Source of the DNA: Claveliimonas sp034178805
GTDB taxonomy: Bacteria > Bacillota > Clostridia > Lachnospirales > Lachnospiraceae
DNA: 24,370 nt
Direction: 5' to 3'
NCBI RefSeq assembly: GCF_050314255.1
Contig: NZ_JBNPMZ010000031.1
Location: forward strand, 1 to 24,370
Both the position numbers and the translations under genes were made by a program. Below are positions 22,321-24,370 of this stretch, one piece after another (within the stretch, counting starts at the first letter, position 1; each line of letters opens with the position of its first letter). The notes under the pieces are model-generated. The model did no database searches and was not told where the DNA came from. It was given only the letters and a program-made list of their open reading frames with translations.

Positions 22321-23706
22321 ATGAACAAAACCGTATGTGAATTGTTTGCTGGTGTAGGTGGCTTTCGTTGTGGTTTAAATAATATTAAAAGTATTGAAGA
22401 TAATAAAGAAGAAAAGTGGGAAACGGTTTGGTTTAGTCAATGGGAACCGGCAGAAAAGAAGACACAGTATGCACATAGTTGCTATGTGTATCGTTTTGGT
22501 ACATGCTTAGATAAAGATGGTAATGATACAACTAATTGGAATATAGAAGAAGTGGATAAAAAGAAAATTCCGGATTTCAATTTATTAGTAGGAGGTTTTC
22601 CTTGCCAGGATTATTCGGTAGCGTCTACTTTATCAACATCTAAAGGTCTTGAAGGAAAAAAAGGTATCCTGTGGTGGTCAATTAGAGAGACAGTCGAAGA
22701 AAAGCAGCCACCATTTATTCTGTTAGAAAATGTTGATAGATTGATAAAATCTCCGGCAAAACAGCGCGGTAGAGACTTTGGTATTATTCTTGCTTGTTTA
22801 CGAGATGAGGGATATACAGTAGAATGGCGTGTTATTAATGCTGCAGAATATGGTTATCAACAGAGAAGAAGAAGAACTTTTATTTTTGCTTATAAAAATG
22901 AAACAAAATATAATGCGAGAATTCAGGAAAGTGTGGCATATAACAAAGAATCTGAATTGGAAGAAAAAAGAATCAGTATGACAAAACTTCTTTTGAAAGA
23001 TGGCTTTTTTGCTGAATCATTTCCTGTATACGATGTGGATTCAAAAGTTTTACAGAGTACTGAATTGCCAGAAGGACTCGGAGAATTATCTGAATCATTT
23101 ACTTTTGGATTTCAAAATTCCGGTGTCATGAAAGATGGTATGGTCTATACATTTAAAACAATGCCAAAATATGATGGTGAGCAGATTACACTGGGTGACA
23201 TCATGGAAACTGGAAATGTAGATAAACAGTATTTTATTCCCGTGGAGAAGCTGTATTATAAAAATCCTAATGATACCCATAGTGATGAAACTCATGAAAA
23301 ATTACCAAAAGAATGTAGGCAAACATGGCAATATTTGAAGGGAGCAAAGAAGTTGCCACGTAAATCTGAAAATGGGCATGAATACATCTTTTCAGAGGGT
23401 GCAATTCCAATGGTAGATAGATATGATAAACCAGCACGTACGATGTTGACTTCTGAAGGGAATTTTAGTCGGACAACACATATTGTTCGGGACAAAAAGA
23501 CCGGAGATATCAGATTACTTACAGCATGTGAGACTGAGCGTATTCAGGGCTTTCCTACAGATCATACAAAGTATTGTTTAGTAGATGGAGAAGTTGTTGA
23601 AATGCCTGTTAAGAAGCGCCGTTTCATGATGGGAAATGCGCTTGTAGTAAATCTCATCGAGCAGATGGAACCACTATTAAGTGAAATCTTTGAAAATGAA
23701 GAATAA
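22321..23706 (+). CDS. DNA (cytosine-5-)-methyltransferase
   Basis: 461 residues after an AGAGAGG site. All main C5-methyltransferase motifs are present: I, FAGVGG (9-14), binding S-adenosylmethionine; IV, GGFPCQ with nucleophile C95; VI, ENV (136-138); VIII, QRR (181-183); then a ~200-residue variable target-recognition region (~190-380); and near the end RIQGFP and GNALVV (motifs IX/X region). It transfers a methyl group to carbon 5 of cytosine in a specific DNA sequence. The recognition site cannot be read from the sequence. No internal stop, so probably active even though the neighbouring upstream gene is damaged. It ends 15 nt before a strong terminator. Confidence 0.96.
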   Translation: MNKTVCELFAGVGGFRCGLNNIKSIEDNKEEKWETVWFSQWEPAEKKTQYAHSCYVYRFGTCLDKDGNDTTNWNIEEVDKKKIPDFNLLVGGFPCQDYSVASTLSTSKGLEGKKGILWWSIRETVEEKQPPFILLENVDRLIKSPAKQRGRDFGIILACLRDEGYTVEWRVINAAEYGYQQRRRRTFIFAYKNETKYNARIQESVAYNKESELEEKRISMTKLLLKDGFFAESFPVYDVDSKVLQSTELPEGLGELSESFTFGFQNSGVMKDGMVYTFKTMPKYDGEQITLGDIMETGNVDKQYFIPVEKLYYKNPNDTHSDETHEKLPKECRQTWQYLKGAKKLPRKSENGHEYIFSEGAIPMVDRYDKPARTMLTSEGNFSRTTHIVRDKKTGDIRLLTACETERIQGFPTDHTKYCLVDGEVVEMPVKKRRFMMGNALVVNLIEQMEPLLSEIFENEE

Positions 23707-23721
23707 TAGATACAAATAAGT

Positions 23722-23753
23722 GAATGCAGGGTGTTTGAACCCTGCATTCTTTG
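23722..23753. terminator. Strong, probably bidirectional terminator
   Basis: GAATGCAGGGT (23722-23732) and ACCCTGCATTC (23739-23749) form a perfect 11-bp stem with a 6-nt loop, followed by TTTG. It lies between two convergent genes, the methyltransferase (+) and the gene ending at 23764 (-). Confidence 0.85.
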
Positions 23754-23763
23754 TAATATAGTC

Positions 23764-24370
23764 TTATAGATATTCTGTCTGGTCTAATAAGCCAACAAGG
23801 TATGCACCTCTTACCCAATAATTCTGAAAAGTCATATTTACACCATTGATGCATACTGGCTTATATGTCGAGTTAGTACTTGTTCCACGAAGAAATACTT
23901 GGCCTTCAGAGGCTTTTGGAAAATTTGGTGCAGATTTTACTGTGCCACATGGATTAATGATAGGAGTTCCGTCTTTTCGGCGCTCTACGACATCTCTCAA
24001 TTCGTTGTACCATATAAGGTGACGGACTCTATCCCAAGTTTTTCTGACTTCTACTTCAACAAAATAATCATTAAAACTGATACGTTTAAAGCCGAGGAAC
24101 TCGCAGTCAGAAAGAGGAACACTTTTTCCCGGTGCAGGTCTATAAGGTTCTCTGAAAATGGAGAATAAAAAGGTTCCATTATAGAAATGATCATAACAGG
24201 TTGATTCTTCAAATGATATCGATGCATCCATAATTTCTTCAAAATCAACAGGGATAAATTTGGTGTCTTCTGTGCGAGCACCATTGCAGTTTAATATAAT
24301 GGTTTTGCTGATAAGCCCCATTTTGCTGAAAAGCTCAATATCAGCCATTTTTTTAGAGCTTCCGCCAAAC
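23764..24370 (-). CDS. MutH/Sau3AI-like endonuclease domain protein (5' end outside window)
   Basis: The minus-strand frame is open to the window edge and does not begin at the Met codon ending 24348; upstream codons read FGGSSKK. The visible ~200 residues, DIELFSKMGLISKTIILNCN, then FIPVDFEEIMDASISFEEST, GTFLFSIFRE and WDRVRHLIWYNELRDVV, match the order of elements in MutH/Sau3AI-type endonucleases, which cut GATC or related sites. In those enzymes the segment is 'G(I/V)E(L/I)KT'; here it is GLISKT, so the catalytic Glu appears replaced, and activity is uncertain. Convergent to the methyltransferase, so it may belong to a separate restriction unit extending to the right. Confidence 0.55.
   Translation of the reverse strand, partial: FGGSSKKMADIELFSKMGLISKTIILNCNGARTEDTKFIPVDFEEIMDASISFEESTCYDHFYNGTFLFSIFREPYRPAPGKSVPLSDCEFLGFKRISFNDYFVEVEVRKTWDRVRHLIWYNELRDVVERRKDGTPIINPCGTVKSAPNFPKASEGQVFLRGTSTNSTYKPVCINGVNMTFQNYWVRGAYLVGLLDQTEYL

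Overview
The window reads as an accessory, defence-rich region of a low-GC Gram-positive bacterium, most likely a gut Clostridium-type organism of the Lachnospiraceae kind. The evidence is AT-rich DNA, strong AGGAGG-type ribosome sites, clean TTGACA/TATAAT promoters, a class I cyclic-di-GMP riboswitch, MobV-type relics, and IS3 and IS66 family elements. I cannot name the species.

Layout. 1-1757: the tail of a LysM-like gene, a peptidase-U32/UbiU-like protein and a small zinc-ribbon protein. 1758-4980: a gene-poor mosaic. It holds two ~510-bp direct repeats, each with a MobV relaxase start fragment and 11-bp-phased TTGGAAAA iterons, a decayed IS3 transposase fragment between them, and a ~750-bp array of 20 boxes that alternate between two types (about 10 dimers of ~75 bp). 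A third, partial iteron copy follows. 5011-8204: an HTH-like regulator, an unknown protein with an RNA polymerase alpha-CTD-like tail, a stand-alone vWA protein and a frameshifted small gene. Hairpins of the form GTCGC-N7-GCGAC lie ahead of several genes here.

8340-18491 is the most interesting part. A promoter, a class I c-di-GMP riboswitch and an intrinsic terminator precede an operon of eight intact genes: excisionase-like HTH, bacterial PH/GRAM-like protein, intracellular BspA-type LRR protein, Ser/Thr kinase with zinc ribbon, TerY-like vWA protein, PP2C phosphatase, a large RecQ-like helicase, and a coiled-coil protein with a C-terminal membrane anchor. The kinase, vWA and phosphatase genes form the type of triad known as TerY-P. 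Here it is coupled to a helicase and placed under second-messenger control. My inference is a stress- or phage-response system whose assembly is controlled by phosphorylation.

The 3' end of that operon is a small membrane-protein gene, apparently cut by an IS66 remnant. That remnant is itself interrupted by an essentially intact IS3-family element with a 4-bp target duplication. 20505-23706 is a restriction-modification type cassette: an ATPase/nuclease-like protein with a frameshifted start, a Vsr-like endonuclease and an intact C5-cytosine methyltransferase with its own promoter. A convergent gene on the minus strand, cut by the window edge, resembles the MutH/Sau3AI nuclease fold.
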